Origin: Proteus alimentorum
GTDB taxonomy: Bacteria > Pseudomonadota > Gammaproteobacteria > Enterobacterales > Enterobacteriaceae
Direction of reading: 5' to 3'
DNA length: 64,000 bases
NCBI RefSeq assembly: GCF_002607735.1
Contig: NZ_NBVR01000020.1
Location: 124,001-188,000 of the forward strand
Within the stretch, counting starts at the first letter, position 1. Every line of letters starts with the position of its first letter. The translations under genes were made by a program, and so were the position numbers. The notes beneath the pieces were generated by a model. That model had not been told where the DNA came from, ran no database searches, and was given only the letters and a program-made list of their open reading frames with translations. Below are positions 63,764 through 64,000 of the stretch, in pieces.

Positions 63764-64000
63764 TTAATCTTCTAATAACAGAACAGATTCTAATGCAATT
63801 TCAATCATTTCGTTAAAGGTAGTTTGGCGTTCTTCTGCTGTAGTTTGTGTGCCTTTTTTAATGTGGTCAGATACAGTACAGATAGTCAGTGCTTTTGCGC
63901 CGTATTCAGCTGCAACACCGTAGATACCTGCCGCTTCCATTTCAACACCTAGGATGCCGTATTTTTCCATTACATCAAACATTTCTGGATCTGGAGAGTA
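63764..64000 (-). CDS. deoD: Purine nucleoside phosphorylase, C-terminal part only
   Basis: The frame runs off the right edge; about 78 C-terminal residues are seen, from [15 protein letters not shown] to [10 protein letters not shown]. They match E. coli DeoD closely, including the [14 protein letters not shown] segment (ribose and base contacts) and TICTVSDHI with the catalytic Asp. DeoD splits purine nucleosides with phosphate in nucleoside salvage and is usually last in deoCABD. Confidence 0.95.
   Translation of the reverse strand, partial: YSPDPEMFDVMEKYGILGVEMEAAGIYGVAAEYGAKALTICTVSDHIKKGTQTTAEERQTTFNEMIEIALESVLLLED

Overview
The window reads as chromosomal DNA of a Proteus-like member of the Morganellaceae (Enterobacterales), most likely Proteus mirabilis or a close relative. 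This is an inference from three things: housekeeping genes nearly identical in layout and length to E. coli (ygiF-ygiM-cca-folB-plsY-tsaD, rpsU-dnaG-rpoD, a CAU tRNA-Ile), strongly AT-rich intergenic DNA, and a fimbrial operon ending in an MrpH-like adhesin. No rRNA, CRISPR array or insertion sequence was found. Both ends cut genes: glnE on the left and deoD on the right.

Layout. 1-13.2 kb is core genome: glnE (partial), ygiF, ygiM, cca, folB, plsY, tsaD, the rpsU-dnaG-rpoD operon, tRNA-Ile2 and a bestrophin-like channel. 13.2-19.6 kb holds a short-Q-loop, cyanide-insensitive-type cytochrome bd oxidase with a DUF2474 small subunit, divergent from a YdeP-type molybdopterin oxidoreductase and a LysR regulator that lacks a normal start codon. 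19.8-22.8 kb holds a chemoreceptor and a HAD-IB phosphatase. 22.9-33.6 kb is a complete ter locus: terZABCDE on the minus strand, divergent from a five-gene operon (ATP-grasp, phosphoribosyltransferase, HAD phosphatase, StiP-like protein, HpcH/CitE aldolase), then the regulator terW. 34.2-38.0 kb holds aes and a compact module: a Nudix-family repressor that appears catalytically dead, divergent from an SPFH protein and an NAD-kinase-like protein, with three matching 19-bp operators between them. 38.1-39.9 kb is a degraded phage remnant (broken methyltransferase, Rz-like gene, holin, Ogr/Delta activator). 40.2-43.4 kb is the PEP-dependent dihydroxyacetone kinase operon dhaKLM. 43.5-49.8 kb is a seven-gene chaperone-usher fimbrial operon. 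51.1-59.2 kb is the phosphoglycerate/PEP uptake system pgtABC-pgtP with a pyruvate kinase paralogue downstream. 59.6-64 kb holds a lipoprotein, a Rap1a/Tai-like immunity protein, a PLP-dependent decarboxylase, a secreted protein and deoD.

How parts work together. The ter proteins form a membrane-linked stress complex (TerC with calcium-binding TerD-family proteins), and the divergent operon looks able to make a nucleoside-like small molecule, as proposed from comparative genomics. PgtA/B/C sense external phosphoglycerates or PEP and induce PgtP. Three repeated sites in the pgtC-pgtP gap (TGAGTC-N6-GACTCA type) are good candidates for the PgtA operator, and the pyruvate kinase next door would turn imported PEP into pyruvate and ATP. 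The Nudix/SPFH/NAD-kinase-like set looks like an NAD- or ADP-ribose-responsive regulon confined to one locus. The strongest candidates for new biology are this last module with its operators, the pgt operators, the metabolite operon beside ter, TerW with two DNA-binding folds and a long palindrome upstream, and several strong palindromes that no gene explains.
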